The notes beneath the pieces are model-generated. The model made no database searches. It had not been told where the DNA came from and saw only the letters and a list, made by a program, of their open reading frames with translations. A stretch of DNA of 6,903 bases, taken from Rhodospirillales bacterium. GTDB lineage: Bacteria; Pseudomonadota; Alphaproteobacteria; Reyranellales; Reyranellaceae. Made by a program: the position numbers and the translations under genes. The stretch covers positions 1 to 6,903 of the forward strand of contig JABMNB010000116.1 in the NCBI GenBank assembly GCA_013205335.1. The letters run 5' to 3'. Below, piece by piece: positions 6,363-6,903 of this stretch (position 1 is its first letter; every line of letters begins with the position of its first letter).

Positions 6363-6903
6363 TTAGTAGCGGTAGAGGTCGCCCTTGAACGGGCCGGCCT
6401 CGGGCACGCCGATGTACTTCGCCTGGTCGGGGCGGAGCTTGGTCAGCTTGGCGCCGACCTTCTCGAGGTGGAGTGCCGCGACCTTCTCGTCGAGGAACTT
6501 CGGCAGCGTGTAGACCTGCTTCCCGTACTTGCCGGGGTTGGTCCACAGCTCGATCTGGGCCAGCGTCTGGTTCGAGAAGGATGCCGACATCACGAAGCTC
6601 GGATGACCCGTGGCGTTGCCCAGGTTCACCAGGCGGCCTTCCGACAGCACGATGATGCGCTTGCCGTCGGCGAATTCGACCTCGTCGACCTGCGGCTTCA
6701 CATTGTGCCACCTGAAGTTACGGAGGCTCGAGATCTGGATCTCCGAATCGAAGTGGCCGATGTTGCAGATGATGGCGCGGTGCTTCATCGCCTTCATGTG
6801 CTCGAGCGTCAGGACGTCGACGTTGCCGGTGGCGGTCACGAAGATGTCGGCCCGGGGGGCGGCCTCTTCCATCGTCACGACTTCGTAGCCTTCCATCGCC
6901 GCC
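6363..6903 (-). CDS. ahcY: S-adenosylhomocysteine hydrolase (adenosylhomocysteinase), C-terminal part
   Basis: Partial gene: 179 C-terminal residues and the TAA stop are visible; the N-terminal substrate domain lies past the right edge. The enzyme reversibly splits S-adenosylhomocysteine into adenosine and homocysteine using bound NAD, clearing the product of methyltransferases. The visible part begins in the NAD-binding fold (AAMEGYEVVTMEEA, then FVTATGNVDVLT). It includes ICNIGHFDSEIQ, the conserved NLGNATGHPSFVMS segment that contacts cofactor and adenosine, and the C-terminal tail GPFKGDLYRY. In the family the tail Lys and Tyr reach into the neighbouring subunit's NAD site, and both are kept here, although the more usual KPDHYRY reads KGDLYRY. 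The gene is followed after 64 bp by tsaE, with a terminator between, so it is probably a separate transcription unit. Identity is secure. Confidence 0.97.
   Translation of the reverse strand, partial: AAMEGYEVVTMEEAAPRADIFVTATGNVDVLTLEHMKAMKHRAIICNIGHFDSEIQISSLRNFRWHNVKPQVDEVEFADGKRIIVLSEGRLVNLGNATGHPSFVMSASFSNQTLAQIELWTNPGKYGKQVYTLPKFLDEKVAALHLEKVGAKLTKLRPDQAKYIGVPEAGPFKGDLYRY

Noticed and set aside
6223..6711. 162-residue minus-strand frame spanning the ahcY-tsaE gap
   Set aside because: It crosses the terminator and overlaps ahcY and tsaE in a different frame. The translation is low complexity and unlike any family known to me.

Overview
This window is compact, very GC-rich bacterial chromosome in which every supported gene lies on the minus strand. 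Protein sequences and gene order point to an alphaproteobacterium of the Rhodospirillales/Hyphomicrobiales type. The main clues are an AddB without an N-terminal Walker A motif, an AmgK/MurU-like pair directly upstream of addB, and tsaE at the head of the cluster. The exact genus cannot be read from this sequence alone. No mobile element, CRISPR array, tRNA, rRNA or foreign island was seen.

In transcription order (high to low coordinates) the layout is: (1) the 3' part of ahcY (S-adenosylhomocysteine hydrolase), running in from beyond the right edge and ending at 6363; (2) a 64-bp gap holding a strong hairpin plus U-tract that looks like the ahcY terminator and physically overlaps the tsaE start codon; (3) tsaE, tRNA t6A ATPase; (4) an AmgK-like sugar kinase with a TTG start; (5) a MurU-like nucleotidyltransferase; (6) addB, complete; (7) the first 410 codons of addA, leaving the window at its Walker B motif.

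Genes 3 to 7 form one tightly packed operon. tsaE and the kinase overlap by 14 bp, and each of the next three junctions is a 4-bp ATGA overlap. The kinase, murU and addA have recognisable Shine-Dalgarno sequences, while addB has almost none and probably depends on translational coupling. Functionally the operon combines three jobs: tRNA modification (TsaE), salvage of cell-wall MurNAc to UDP-MurNAc (AmgK then MurU), and recombinational repair of double-strand breaks (AddAB helicase-nuclease).

I do not see a clearly new system here. The points most worth a second look are the terminator hairpin that contains the tsaE start codon, the histidine where a metal-binding aspartate might be expected in MurU, and the missing iron-sulphur cysteines in AddB. 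The long plus-strand open frames are explained as antisense artefacts of high-GC coding sequence.
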